Below, piece by piece: positions 1 through 13,610 of a stretch of 64,000 nt of DNA. The stretch is from Casuarius casuarius (Eukaryota; Chordata; Aves; Casuariiformes; Casuariidae): assembly GCA_003342895.1 (NCBI GenBank), contig PTFA01000198.1:248001-312000 (forward strand), read 5' to 3'. The position numbers and the translations under genes were made by a program. Position 1 is the stretch's first letter. Each line of letters starts with the position of its first letter. The notes beneath the pieces were generated by a model that did not search any database, was not told the DNA's origin, and saw nothing but the letters and a program-made list of their open reading frames with translations.

Positions 1-3000
1 AAGAATGATGTCAAGTCTTATTAGGGTCCAAGGAGCCACAAGAAATACCAATTAATTGAAGCCTGCTAGCTTATTACAGTGCAGCCTGCACTAAGGACCA
101 CATCCAATAAACTTTGAATTCTTTGCAGTGACCACTTTTAAGGAAAACTTTCCAGGATAATTTTTTTCAAACTTTACATGGTGATTTAAACGTTAGCACC
201 TACTGGTCTCCTGACCTACTGCTTAAGACAATTGTTTGAGACAGCAAACTATTACTTCATCACTATAAAGGTGGCATTTGCCTGGCAGAGAAATCATCTG
301 AGAATCTGAGAGCTCTAAAATGTCTTTAATCATACAGATGCACTTTAAATAGCAGCAGTAGCCTTAACCATAGCCATTGCTATTCTTAAACTTCATAGCA
401 TCCTATAATTTTATCAGCTTTTTCTAAGCTTTCTTGAGCAGGGAAAAAGCCCTGTCTACATAATCATTTAAACAGAGACTGCGCCTTGTTGCAGTGAGAC
501 ATTCATTAGCTGCCTTGAATAAGTGCAAGTTATCGCTTCATCTATTCTTTTTCCTTGAAGGTAAAGGACAATTGTGCCATTGCATTCTTAAGAAAAGTAC
601 CTGTATTCCCCATCTAATTTATTTTGACATCTCTTTTATAGACATATTATACAGCTCATTAAAATATCCACAGTGTAATAGGACATTTCTACGTCTGTCT
701 TCCAGAGCTGGCTTCTTCACAAAGACGTTGTTCCCTCCTCCATCTAGGCGTGAGAAAGAACAACTATTCTCACCTTCCTGAGAAACTTTCTTCTTAGTTG
801 AAACTTAAAATGGAGCAGGGCAGTTTACACTTTTAGAGAGGAGTTATCAGACTGATTTATCACTTTGCCAGTTTAAGGTACTACCAAAGAAGTGGGCAGT
901 ATAGGATGGTGGGAGATGGCATCCTTTACCTTTGCTGAAGGAGACTGGGATTAGCACTAACTGGGGAGATAATACTTGCCTCTGCTGAGGGAGAGGGAGC
1001 ACTTTAGGACATGGGGTAGAGGTCTCCCTCCTAGCCCCATTTCTTCCTCAGCCTACAGAGCAAGCCCCAGCTCCTCTCAGACCAGTGCTGCTGGAGGGGT
1101 GGGAGTTGTTCCTCACAGAGCTGGCAGTGAATAGAGGGGACTCAGACCTCCAGGTATGAAAAAGAAGTTGTCTTTTCCAAGTCTTTCAAAGCATTCTACA
1201 AAAACCCAAAGCTTGCCGCTGTGAGAGCTCCCATCTGAAACCTCCCTGACTGACTCTTTGCAGTTCACAGCTCTCCTCAGACTTTCCCCAAGATCCCACT
1301 GACTCTCTGTAGTGTCTTTTCCTCCTAAATCCTACTGACCATTTTTGTTCCACCAAGTACCATTGGCCTTGTCACCCTGCCACCTCAAACCTACTCTATA
1401 TCTCTCTTCTTTTGCTTCTCAGAGGGTTCTTGGGACAGCAGAATTCAGTTTGATCTGTTTTTGTGGGGATCTTTGAACCTACTCTGACCTATCAGAACCA
1501 GATTGGCACTACATTGTCTTTTGGAATAACCCATCTCTGCCTAGATAGCTATTTAGGCTGTTAAACAAAATAGGAGTCATCAGTTGATGAAATGCAATTT
1601 GCACTATATACAGTAGCATGTTTTGTACAGACTCCCTGTGCGTATTTCCCATACTCTACTCCTTGCTTAGCTTGGCATTCCCATGGAGGAAGCTCCGGTT
1701 CTGCTTTTCCCCAACAGCAGCATGGTAGGGAATAGGAGTCTGTGCAGTCCATCCACCCCTGCACATTACTAGACGTGAAAGTGTTATCTTCTCTAACTTT
1801 CACAGAGCCTCTATTCCTCTCTCAGAGACATGGTAAACAAGGAAAGGAACTTCATAGGGTTTTCTTCTGTTTCTCTTTCCACCCCGCTACTCTCAGAGCA
1901 GTTCTGCTTTAGAAGAACAATTTGCTCAGATTCTGAGTTCCTGTTTTCTACTCTGTTGGTCCTTAGAGGGGCTATGACAAAACAAAATTGTCATTTATGT
2001 TCATTTCCTGCAGACGGTACCAGGATCTTTCAGGGTCAATATTCACATTTGCCTAAAGTCATTACTGCATCTGCTAAGTAGTGAATAATGAGGTTGCCAA
2101 TAGAGCAGCACTTTATGCATTTCATGAGGGAAATATGCACCGACACTTAGATAGGAGTCTATTTTGAATTTTTCTGACTATTGATCTACATTCTGAAGTG
2201 CACCTCAGACCTACTGTCTCTTGACCTGATCATAATTTTTAGTCCTTCATTTACCATGAATTAAAGGATCGTTTCCAGTAAAACCAAGTGCAGGCCTGGA
2301 ATGTTGCCTAATTTGCTGGGAAGTACTGTAACTGCTGTTTTCAGAAAGATGTTTGTACTTACATTCTTAAAACACAGGCTTAAGGCCAAATACTGATTTC
2401 ATTTGCACCAAGGTAAGTCTAAAGTAATTACTTGGCTTTCAGTGGAATCCTTCTCTCTCACCATCCTCTCTCTGTTTGTGATTTGCAAAACATTTATCAG
2501 GAATGGTAGCAATTTCCCATGAAAATATCTCCAGGAAATAAATGGTCAAAAGACCAGTTGCTCCAGGAGTGGCAAATCTCATGCGATTTCCCTAGATTAG
2601 TCAATGAAAAGATAGATACATCAAGTAGGTTGTTGCTCGGTCTCTGGTCCCTGTGTTTCAAGGTCTGTGCTTGTATAGCATTTCTCAGAAACTAGAGAAA
2701 TATCAAGAGCTTACCTAGCTCCATTATTAGCAAAGAGGTTCTTTCACCATTCTCATTAGATTAGTCCAATTCTTTCTTCCAAGAATGAAATTCTGTCTGC
2801 TCAGAGAATGAGAGGAGAAGGGGGAGCTGCTGATACATGTTTGGGATATTATAAAATCTGAGCCTCAGCTGAACTGTGATGAGTTAGCACAGACCCTTAG
2901 CTATATTTGCAAGTATGAGTTAAATGACTTAGTGTGTGAAGGGAAATGGGTGCCAGTGTAGAGGGCACTGAGAAGTCAATACATGCATTAGGATTCAGAG

Positions 3001-6000
3001 CACTCCTGTGTGCTTTCTGGCCCCCTGAGAGCCGGGTCACAGCTGGCTTGAAAAATGTGCCTCAGTCTTTTAAATATGAATTTAGAGCTGCCAGCTGATG
3101 CCCCGTTTCCTGCTGCTGGTTCTGGAGGCTGCCTGGTAGAGATCAGACAATATTACAATGTGGAATTGCCTGATGTGGCTCCACCACATGCTTACTGTTT
3201 AAAATATACCCTCAGAAGCTCTGATATAAAAGCACGACCATATATTCCTTAGGCTAAATTACAGCAGTTAGTGAGCATGTGTAAGGGAGACCAACTTCTA
3301 TGATTTTGTTTTCCATATCACAAACACCATTTTAGTTGCATCTCTGCTGGCCAAACAGCACCTATAATACTGACTCTAAACATAAACATGTCAATTGAGA
3401 ATTTAAGAGATGAATGCATATAGCTTCATTTTGGCTTGCTTCCTGGCTTTTAAGCATAGGATTTGCTCTGATAACATTTCCAGATTTTCCTCTGAATCTC
3501 TTAAAGCTTTAAAAGTTGATAATACATCACATTACACCTAAATGCATAACCTAACCGGAGGCCCCAAGAACCAGGAGACCAGCATTCAGAATTCATTTCA
3601 GAACATTACCTGTGGATGAAATAGTCAGTGTCTTTCAGGCAAATCCAACTTACAGGATCAGACACAGAAATTTAGTGTAACGATAGGAAGCAAAAATTGG
3701 TTTGAAAGGGAAAGAAATGTGGCAGCAAGAATAAAATTAAGGAAAACAAGCTATTTATGTGTGATGTGATAGTGGGCTAAGGGAATGGGCTTGCTCTAGG
3801 AAGGGAGCTATACCGAAGAGGAAGGAAGTACCCAGAGGAGCCTTCATTATGCCATCCATCATAGGAACAGACCTAGCCAAATACTAGTCTGTCTTTTGTA
3901 GTTCTGGCAACAGCACAGAGATAGAAAGATAAGACTGCCTTAAGTCTAGCTCCATTGTAGCTTACCCCAACTTGGAGCAGGAACAAAACCAGTTAGTTAC
4001 AATCTCTACATGTATACAGACAAAGCAGGTTGTCAGGCAGGCACATTTATGAGTTGAAATGCATTTTGTACAACGCTGACAAAAACTGGTAGAAAAATCC
4101 TTTTTTTGTTTCTACAGGCAATTAAACAGGCTGCACAAAGCCTCTCATTTCCTCCAAGTGCCGTGCAGTGGCCCTGAACAGCCTCAGTCCGCATGGAGAC
4201 TCCAGAGGCCCAGCTGTGCCCGGCCACCTCACAGATGCTAATGTCAGCCTGAAAAGCCCAAAGCACCTTGCAGGGACTATTAGCTGCTGTCTCCTTAGCT
4301 ATTAGGGAAGGGCAGTTGTACCTGTCCGAACAAACAATATTCTTCAGGTTTGGTTCAAGCCGTAAGAGGAATTTTGGAAAATTAAGAAAAACCTGTTCAG
4401 CTGTTCTGGAGTTGCTTGAGGGAAGGGGGAGGAGGCTATGCCAGGAGAGTACAAAGTCAGTAACTGCATTTCAGTATTTGGATTTCACTATTCAGCCAAA
4501 GCAACTGAGAAAGAGGCATCCAAAAAACCCCAAACTTACAAACAAATCTTGTTTATGCTTTTTTTGTTAGAAATTTCTGATAATTTTGATATCCGCAGTT
4601 TTAAGAGCAGCACTGTGTGTGGATCCAGATACAAATGGCTGTCTCTTCAATCCAGGTTACCTAAAGCCTCTGCTCTATACAATCACAGCCCCTGGGCTTT
4701 CTCTGTATTTTCTCTTCCCACCGCCTCCTCCCCTCCACCCCCCCCCCAAAAAAAACATGTAGAATCCCAGTGGAAACGGGGAGTAATAATGAGGTAGGAG
4801 ACATTTCTAGCTGAGGTGCTCCCATATTGTGGTGTGGAATCCAAGGTGATTAAGACAATTAAACTAGAGCCTGCACTTGCTGTCAATAGCAGAGTTTAAA
4901 ACAAACCGACCAGGCAGTCCTGAATGGACTATGGCACATAAATGTGCTTTGTCCTTTGTTACTCTTCTAGAAGAAATAATATCAAGGCAATTTTGGGATA
5001 CAAAACTAAATAGCTGCATCTGGCAATTAGGAGAATTTGAGGATTGGAGCAGGGTCTGAAAGAAAGCCAGAGTTTGATTGTCATATTCTTTACTGCCTTC
5101 ATTATGTCGCTGCTGTGGAAATGGGAGCACGTTTGTGCTTAGGGCTTGTTTACCAACTCAGATCCAGCTGGGAAAATGCAATCAGTGCTTCCATGAATGA
5201 GAGGGAAAGTTTCTGCATTTGATGCACGTTCTGTTTGCAAAGTGCTGGAGCTCTAAAATTCCACCTCTCTGAGGTGTTTTCTGCTTTTCAGGGGAATTAT
5301 GCTGAAGAATTCTGACATCCTGTTGAAGGCTTCCTGCAGGAAAGGTGACATTTCAAACCTATGTTACCTGAACCTTGATCACATCTTGTCTGCTATTGAA
5401 ATATATGACCCAGAAGTGCTTTCTTATGAATTAGGCACTCATCATGCATTTTAACCCCCTTGGAGAAAATTATGCAGTGCTCTGAGTTGCCTGCATGAGT
5501 TATCTTTTATTCATTAGAATCCTAAATGTTATTGAAATGTATTCCTAATTATTCCCTGCTGAAAACAGTAGTGTTCTTGAACAAGTATTTTGCATTTGTT
5601 ATGTCCTGCTGCTAGCATAGTTAATAACCTATATAATAATAAAATAAGAAACTCTCAGTGCAGAAGTAATAAAACTTATTAATATGATTCAATTTAAGAA
5701 AATTGTTAGTTCTGGCTTTCGTGGCCTGTGAACAACATTGGCTGAATATTTCAAGCACGCAGAATCTTTGCTGTAGGTCTAGCATAGAAATACCAACACT
5801 GCTTAAAGGGAAGCTGGTAAGACGTTACCTACCATCCCTATGTTCATATCCTCTAAATCATTTACTGTAGCAGCACTGTACTTAGTGGAACTGACATTGC
5901 TGAAAGCTTTCAAAGGCAGAATTTGGATGTATTTCTGGAATTAATGGCTGTTTATCCAAATAGAAAATAACACCCCCAAAATTTACATTGTTGCTTCAGA

Positions 6001-6973
6001 GTTTCCCTTGTCTTTCTTCTCTTTCCATTGGTCACTCCCTGTGCACACACAAACACTTTTCATTTGCTGTTATCTGTATGGGAAAGAAAAAGACGTAAAT
6101 AGATGTAAAAACTCAAGAGCCGGTTCTGAGAAACTAGAATATGTGGGTCTCTCTCTGGTAAGAGATATAGAAGTGTCAAAAGAGTCACTAAAAATTATGG
6201 TCTCTTACTGAGCTATATTTCTTGTGCGGCTGCATCATACCCCTTTGCTACACATCACACAGTGCCTGTGACTTGCCAGCATGACCAGATCCTTCCCTTT
6301 AGTCATTTCCAGCTGTCTACAAGTCCTTAAATGCATAGCTTTGCCTTCTGTGCTATTAAATATCATCCAGTTTCTATGTTGTCATCCCCAAGATCTTTCA
6401 TTTCATTAGGTTATTTCAGTCCTCTCTGATATTGATGATATTTCCTGTCTTTGACATTGGCAAATGTTACCTCCCTCTTCTTTTTATTGGAACTGGCACA
6501 ATTAAATATTAATGGGAGAGCTAGTCCCAATTCAAGACTTGAAAAGACCAGCTAAGAACCTCTTTTCAGCCTCCACCTTTTGGCACAAATTATCAGTTCC
6601 TTAGTTAAGTCACTTCCTTAGCTGGGTTATACTTACTATACTAAACATTTTCCTCAGACTGAAGAACTTCCAAAATAAAGTGCTATTTAAACACAGCAGG
6701 TCTCAACTCCCTGGTATTTCTAATCACAGAAGATACTGGGATAATCTGAAGGATGCGCTGCTGGTAAACTGATGTGAGATATTATCTCAGTATCCATTCA
6801 CCCCATGGTCTTCTGTATTTATTGCCTTTAAGATGTATTCTAAATCTTACAGCCTGTTGAAGACAGACTAACTGACTCATAGCTGCTCAGATTGCTTTTC
6901 TTTCTCTTATTCTCCAGCTCTATGCAGGTTAGCTGTCAACAGTTCCCTGTAGCATTTTTTTCTATATCTGGGA
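1..6973. other. Intergenic, no gene seen
   Basis: AT-rich, CpG-poor DNA. All reading frames here are short (under 120 codons), overlap on both strands and lack recognisable domains, so I treat them as chance. A C10/A8 homopolymer junction lies at 4738-4755. By the conserved vertebrate gene order that I recall for this locus (SPSB4, then PXYLP1, ZBTB38, RASA2), this would be the spacer upstream of PXYLP1. That placement is inference; no SPSB4 coding sequence was seen. Confidence 0.6.
4738..4755. repeat. C10/A8 homopolymer junction
   Basis: Ten consecutive C followed directly by eight A. Length is likely to vary between individuals, and the tract is prone to sequencing error. Confidence 0.85.
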
Positions 6974-7056
6974 ATTATAGCATCAGAGAATAATTTGGGT
7001 TGGAAGGGACCTCCAGAGGTCATCTAGTCCAACCCCCTGCTCAAAGAAGGTCTAAT
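6974..7056 (-). mobile_element. CR1 LINE 3' tail fragment
   Basis: The segment contains the hallmark avian CR1 3'-end block in reverse orientation: GGGTTGGAAGGGACCTCC, then AGGTCATCTAGTCCAACC and CCCTGCTCAAAG. The degenerate terminal repeat (ATAGCATCAGAGAATAATTT) lies at the left edge, so the element's 3' end is on the left and its sense strand is minus. Only about 80 bp remain, which is typical of the heavily 5'-truncated CR1 copies in bird genomes. No ORF survives. Confidence 0.9.
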
Positions 7057-8745
7057 GCATAATAATGTAGGACACATCAGTTTCCTCTACCTGTCCTAGA
7101 AATAAAATCCTAAACATAATGTCTACTGAAATTGACAGCTGCTGATGAAGTTACCCATTTCTTTTAATAATGGCATAAAGGTTGATAGTCCAAGATGCTT
7201 AAATCAATCAGCAGAAAACAAACAAAATCAACCACCTCCGGGTGTGGAAAGGATCTTTGCCATGGTTGTGTTTTTGATCTGCTTGTTTCAAGTTGTGAGC
7301 ACAAATTCTGTCATACACGTCACTTATTCGCAACATGAAGCAGTTCATTTTCTTACCTCAGATGTTACTCAGCTCTTATGATTTTTCTGCAGACACACCA
7401 GAAGCCAGCAGATATGAGAGAGATTCATATATCTTATTCAGACTTGTAACAAGATGACCAATGGATAAGGCAGATATGGTCTGTAAAAAGTGCTGATTAC
7501 TTTACTAGTAATTTCCATGGTGGAGCTTAGTCTAGGTGCAAAGTTTCTGGGAACACCATTCAGATTATGCAATGCAGTTTAAGTATGTTGGAAATCCAGA
7601 ACATTGGCTAAGACTGAAGAACTTAACTCCCTGTACTACCCTACCTCTGGCAGTACTAGTGGTACCTTGTTCCTGGGAAACATGCATCTTTCATCATGAT
7701 CTAAATACTAGGTTCTTTGTTACTGCATCCAGAGTTTGGCGTGTCGTTTGCTGGTCCCAATTGCCTTACATGTCTTTACATCTCCTCTGCCTACTTCAAG
7801 AATACGCCTGTGTGGTGCCATGAAGGTTTTGCCATTTTGACAGAATGACCAGAAGGCAGCCTGTGTGGTAATGTCCATGCAGAAGCTAATGCTGTTCCTG
7901 GTAGCATGTCATCTCACAGTTTACATGAGAGTCAAGCCTTGGCTTTTAACAAAATTATTACGGCTTTCTCTACTTTGCCCTCAGGAGAATCTCTTCTTCC
8001 CTGTATTTCACTACAGGACTTGACCTGCTTTTCATTTCCAAAGTTAGCTTCCTGCCAATTTTTGTGAATATGCAACTCAACTTTTGATGCTTGAAGAGAT
8101 ACATCCCACAGAGACTGCTCAGAGGCAAAAGTGTCAGTGCCCAGCTGGCGTTACCTGCAGTGGTACGAACACGAAAACAAACTGGCACTAGTTTCATTGT
8201 TAGATATGTAGAAATTACAATAGCATAGACAGCAAACCTGGCAAAACCTTGAAGGGGGAGCATTACAGCATCATGGAGAGGTGGTGGCTGGTGTCCCAGA
8301 AGCAAATGAGCTGCCTTAGAAATATATTCTGCCCAGTTAGATGTGCTAGGACTGGAACAAACTTAGTAGTCACTGTGCTGCATAGTGAAGCTAAGCCCAC
8401 AGCAGATGTAATTTCATGTTTGAAGCAACGTGGTATTATTGGCTCTGTAAGAAGGCTCTGCTTCCTTAAATATTAACCATTAAGTTTTACAGACTACTGT
8501 CAAAACTAGGTGAAGAGAAACCAAAGCAGAGTGGTTAGTTGTTGCTAAAGCTCCAGTCAAATCTTTATGTTAGGAAAAAAAAGCCACTACCAAATTATAT
8601 TGTCCTCTATTCTTTGCTTACGGTAAGTGCAATCCTTTGCATGGAGACTTCCTGGAACAGTTTTACACTTACAGGTTTGGTAGGGCTCTTAACCCGTTCC
8701 ACACAGATAGAAGGAAGAGGATATTTCAGCAGAAACTGTTACATT

Positions 8746-8765
8746 AAAAAAACAAACAAACAAAC
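8746..8765. repeat. (AAAC)n microsatellite
   Basis: An A7 run followed by four AAC(A) units. Simple repeat with no other feature. Confidence 0.9.
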
Positions 8766-9393
8766 AGGGCAGTTAATCTGTTGTATTGAAGAGTGAAAAA
8801 AATACCAAGAAGAAAAAGATACCGAATGCTTTCCAATAATGATAATACTCCACATATTCATATTTTTTCAACCAAAATGGATACAATTAAAAGCATTTTA
8901 AAAGAATCCATCTGCAGATAATTGGAAAGGCCATCAAAATAAAAAACAGCAGTGGGCTGAAAACAAAATATTTTTATAATCAGTGATACTAAATGATCCT
9001 TTATAAGGTTGTCTCATGAAGGAAACCAAACGACAAAAAGCAAGAAGCAAAACTGAAAGCAGAGTATATCATATAATTCTGGACCTTTGTGTAACTTTTC
9101 AGAGTTATTCTCACAGCCAGAATAACTCGCTGATGCTGAAATATTTGCTAGCCAGAGTAAGAAGAATCACTAGCCTAAAAAAAGTTATTTTGGCACTGCA
9201 TTTGAATATAAGCATGATTAGATATGGGACTAGTGTTCTGTCATTAGTTTGGCAAAAAAGGAGAAGCAATTATAGAGCTGAAACATGTTTGCCATCATTT
9301 GAAATGCCTTCAAGTTAAAAGTCTTCATTGCACCACCGGGGAAAGAGACAAGGCAATGTGTTAAAAGGCGTTTAAAATGTGCAGGAATAAAGA

Positions 9394-9442
9394 TTAAGTT
9401 AAATTCTTTCCTTATAAATTCTTTCCTTATAATTTAACTTAA
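9394..9442. repeat. Foldback with 12-bp perfect arms
   Basis: Positions 9394-9405 (TTAAGTTAAATT) and 9431-9442 (AATTTAACTTAA) are perfect reverse complements. The 25-nt loop between them consists of two copies of CTTTCCTTAT (9406-9415 and 9421-9430) separated by AAATT. This could be a slippage or template-switch product, or the remnant of a small foldback element. Function unknown. Confidence 0.85.
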
Positions 9443-10142
9443 AGATGTGGGTAAATAAAGCAATAGCTGATGGACCATGTGTTAACTAGTATTTCTGTTC
9501 TTCATCTGCTCATAAATGACCTGAAGCTAGAGCTCTGCAAGAGGCCATAGGTGAGGAGTCTGCTAACCTCTGTGCAATTCTGGGTTGACATACTAATTTC
9601 TCAGCTACACATGTAAGCTGTGTCAGAGGAGAGGAACATGCAAAAGAAACTGAAGTAATTAGAGACAAGGCTGAGATACTAAGTGCATTCTTTTGTTATG
9701 CTGCATTTTTGGAGAGAAACTTTGTTGGGTATATGTTTCAGAGGCATTACCTGGGATCATGTAAGATAAAATCACCTTGTGGACAAATCTGTCTAACCTG
9801 AACATTTTCAGATTTTTTAAAGTAGGCAAGCAATGACATTGTCTCATTCCCTTCGGGCAAGTAAATTCCTCAGCATACAGCCACAGTTTTAGCTCGTTTG
9901 AGTCTCAGGTCTCATCCCTGTTTTAGCAGGGTGCTGAGTTACAAATGCCTTTGTGTCTGTGTTCTGTTGACTTTGGGGGCGAGCACAGGGCATAATCACA
10001 TGTGCCGTACGGGCTGCGATCCGCAACAGGAGCTGGTCCTGTGATATCAGTGGTGTGTGCTGAGGAAAGGCAGAGGCGTTGTAATTCTGACTTTTTATGT
10101 TTAGAGGATTGAAGTCTGATCCTTCTTCCATTTCTCTTAGGA

Positions 10143-10156
10143 TTTTTTTTTTTTTT
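10143..10156. repeat. T14 tract
   Basis: Fourteen consecutive T. It could be the antisense poly(A) of an old retroposed copy, but no identifiable copy adjoins it. Confidence 0.85.
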
Positions 10157-12565
10157 GGTGCTGGTTTATCTAAACTGTGCAAGTTTAGACCTACTTTGCC
10201 AGACTGCTATTCTAATCTTTATGTGCTGTTGCCAACTGACACATAGTAAAGTCTTTCAAGGGATCAGATTAAACACACCATGAGTCTCCATTTCTAATGC
10301 AGGCTCCATGGGAACATCACTGGGATCCCTGCTACTTTGCCGCAGTCAGAGTTGTACGAGCCCGTGTGCCATCCCTTTGTGTATTAGCGAGACAGCAGTA
10401 TCATAGATACAATGCAAAGTATTCTGCTTTCAGTCTTTGGGACATTCATTGTAAAGAATAGCAAAGTTTTCCTCCTGTCCTCAAAGCCACTTGCTTACCC
10501 ACCTCCTTCTGTTCAGAACTGAAATGTTTGACTTTAAAACCAGAGAGGAAAAGTGTCATTTTGCATTTATCAGCTGTAGGAAAGACACACAAAATCTCTG
10601 ACTATTCCTTATTTAGCCTTTATTTGAGCAATCTGAGTGCTAAATTAGCTTTCTCACTTACATGTTGTGTACGACCCCATCCACCTATTGGCTTAGAACA
10701 AAACAGGCCTAAATGCAACATTGTCTGCTGTGACAAGTGCTGTGATAAATTAGATCTTCAAACATCATATAATGAGAGCCAGTATCACAAGGGCCTAAAG
10801 TCTACCAAACTCTACAGTGACTGGATTATGAATTGCACATTTATTCTGAGAAGAAGTAATTATGTACATGAGAGAAGGGAAAACACCTGTTTACTACTGC
10901 CCAAGACTGCTGGTGCTGCTTTTTTGGGGTGAAGATATATTTTATCGATTCTGCTGCCTAGTTACCATTTTAAATGAGGAAGCTGTTAAGAGGCTGAAAG
11001 CTTCTACATTTAATCAACAAATTAATCAGTGTAGGATTTTGAAGACTTACTAAAAGTCTGCTATTAAATATCCCCCGCCCCTTAGGGCTTTTCTAATTTA
11101 TTAGAGTAGAACAATCTAGAAGAAAAAGTATTTTTAATGCATTATAAATAGGGGCTTCTAAAAGTTAGATGCAATACCCTTAGAGAAACACATTTTGTCT
11201 CATAATCTATTAAAAAACAAGCATTTGTTCCTCACTTGCAAAATATCCAGTAGACACCTACAAATAATGCAATCTCCCTTTACTCACAGAAGGTTTAATG
11301 CACAAGCGGGGCTAAGGCCTAGACAATGGTTTTACTTTTTTAAGTATAGGCAGCCAGAAAAAGCATATAAGTTTCATAGCACACCCTGTGTAGCTCTGAT
11401 TTTAGTTGTTATTTTTTGCAATTGCACATGGTTCCTCCCTCGAAGGCCATAAAGCTTTACCAGAATTTACCTGAGATACCTGACACAGTTGGGCTCTCTG
11501 GTTTTGACTTCCTTTGAGACACCTCAGATCAGCTTTATAATTCCCATTTGGCTTTGCACTTGAGAGCCAACTCACTTTATATTCGTGCCAATTGAGAGAA
11601 AATCTGTTTTTCAAATAACCTTTAAACATGTACCTAATGGTAGCAGAAGTTCAGTGGAACTGAAATATGTATTTAAATGTACAAACGCTTTCCTCAGTCA
11701 GAATTTGTACATGGCTATGGGAGGCATTCATTGCTCGCTGTCTTTCAAAAGGAGGGCTCCTTCTCCTGCTCTTAGCCTTGCTGATGTAAACCTGATATAA
11801 CCCGCTGAGGTCACTGGCGGCATGGCAGAGTCCTGTCTGTGTATCTGAAATCAGTCTACAAAATAAGCACAACCAGTACATGCTACTTTAAAAGCTCAAA
11901 GCATCTAGTAAGACTGACATTGCATACAGGAAAAAATACACTCATATGCTGTTTCAATTTCAATTTTAATTTTAGAACATCAGTCTTTGACAAAAATGAA
12001 AGGCAAACTTCAGTGGCTAATCTTATTTTCCAGCTTCTGGGGAGGAATATCAAGCTATTGGAAATGGAGAATGGTAATGAAAGTCTCAAAATAGAAAACT
12101 TTATTCTCTTCAATGCTGTCAGGAAAATAGCCCCCTGGTTTCCCACAGCTGTGCAAGCACTGGGAGCTCACTTTAATGACTGTCAGTGAGATAGAGGCAA
12201 GAGCTCCAGTTTCTCTGCACCTGGGCTGTAGCTCACAGTGCGTATAAACGTGTAGCACTGGGACACAGACCCAAACCTCAGCTTTTCTGTAGCGCAGATG
12301 TGGGGAGGAGGTTCCCAATCAGGAGATGTTTGTAGACCTTTGAACCCAGCAGTGGCAGCCTGAAAGGAGAGCGCACATGCTCTGCCTGTCTGTCGGGTTG
12401 GGAAGGTCCACGGTGTGTACTCTTTATCATGCCACACCAAGACAAGCAGTTTGATGGATCCCTCAGGCCTTGATCCCTGGGCAGGTGTTGTGATAGCTCA
12501 GGTAGGAGCCCTAATTCATATTTAAAGGGGCCTGCAGATTTTTTCTGCATAGCAGCAATGACATT

Positions 12566-12582
12566 CTCCCTCTCTCTCTCTC
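12566..12582. repeat. (TC)n microsatellite
   Basis: Short polypyrimidine dinucleotide repeat (CTCCCTCTCTCTCTCTC). Confidence 0.9.
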
Positions 12583-13610
12583 TTCTGTATCTGAAAACAA
12601 ATCTATTACGGCTGCTGCAGCTGGGTCACTCTTCATTTGAGATTGTGGGATTAATCAGTTTCTTACTGACAGCTCCATTCATATGGATATGTTTGTTTTC
12701 AGACACGTACTTGAGCTAATAAGCATTTGGGCAATTGCTTGGTTGATTCTTTTCATTATGGGTGATATGATGCTCATGCATACAATTTGTGTTATTTAGC
12801 TATTCTCTGTGGTGACTGTTATTAAATAGTCTTTCTTTTATCGACACACAGTGCATAATTCATTTCTCTCTCTCACATTCCTGCCTCAATACCCTCCCAT
12901 CTTTTCTTGATCTTGTCCTGCCCTTGAATCATGCTAGTTAGCTGTATGTAAAAACTAACAAAACAAAGAAGTCACGTTTTTCTGGAAAAAAATGTGAGTT
13001 CTCTGAATGACAATGACAAATGATTTATACTGGCAGGCACTCTTCATGGACATTGACTGCTGACACACTCTATATTCATGCTAGACGTCGGTGACTTCTA
13101 CCACCATCATTTGGCCTGTTATTAGTTCTTTTAGCTGAAAAGTTATGCTGTCCTTAACATACTAAAAATAAAAGTATTATATTTCCCCTTATGACATATG
13201 CAATAAAAGGCAATCTCCAAGTAGCCTTCTTAGCATCTATGATTTTATAGAGCACTTCAAAAGTTACAGTTTTTTTCAAGCAATTGTCAGCTGCATCAAA
13301 GCAGATTTTGTTGCCATCGCATTGCATGTACTGGCTCCTCGTCTGTGGGAAGGCATCATGCTCCTGACATAGTGAAGCATTTCAACTTCGTATCCTGGTG
13401 CTTCGCCTTTTTTGCTTTGTTTGCACTCTTCACACGTATTTGAACTGATGGTGGAAATCTGTTAAGAGCTGCTTGTTGAGAGCCAGTGATGCTATTTGGA
13501 GAATATTAAAAGAACTGATTAATATGCAGCACAGTTCACTGAGGAAGAAGCCATTGGACATTGCCATAAACAAGAAATATTGCCAGAGGTTCACATGGGA
13601 AAGAAGTATG

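Larger units (their letters stand above)
7057..13610. other. Intergenic, no gene seen
   Basis: No recognisable gene. It contains an AAAC microsatellite (8746-8765), a small foldback at 9394-9442, a T14 tract (10143-10156) and a TC microsatellite (12566-12582). Reading frames of up to 134 codons (for example 10528-10932, plus strand) show no domain or codon structure that I recognise. Confidence 0.55.
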
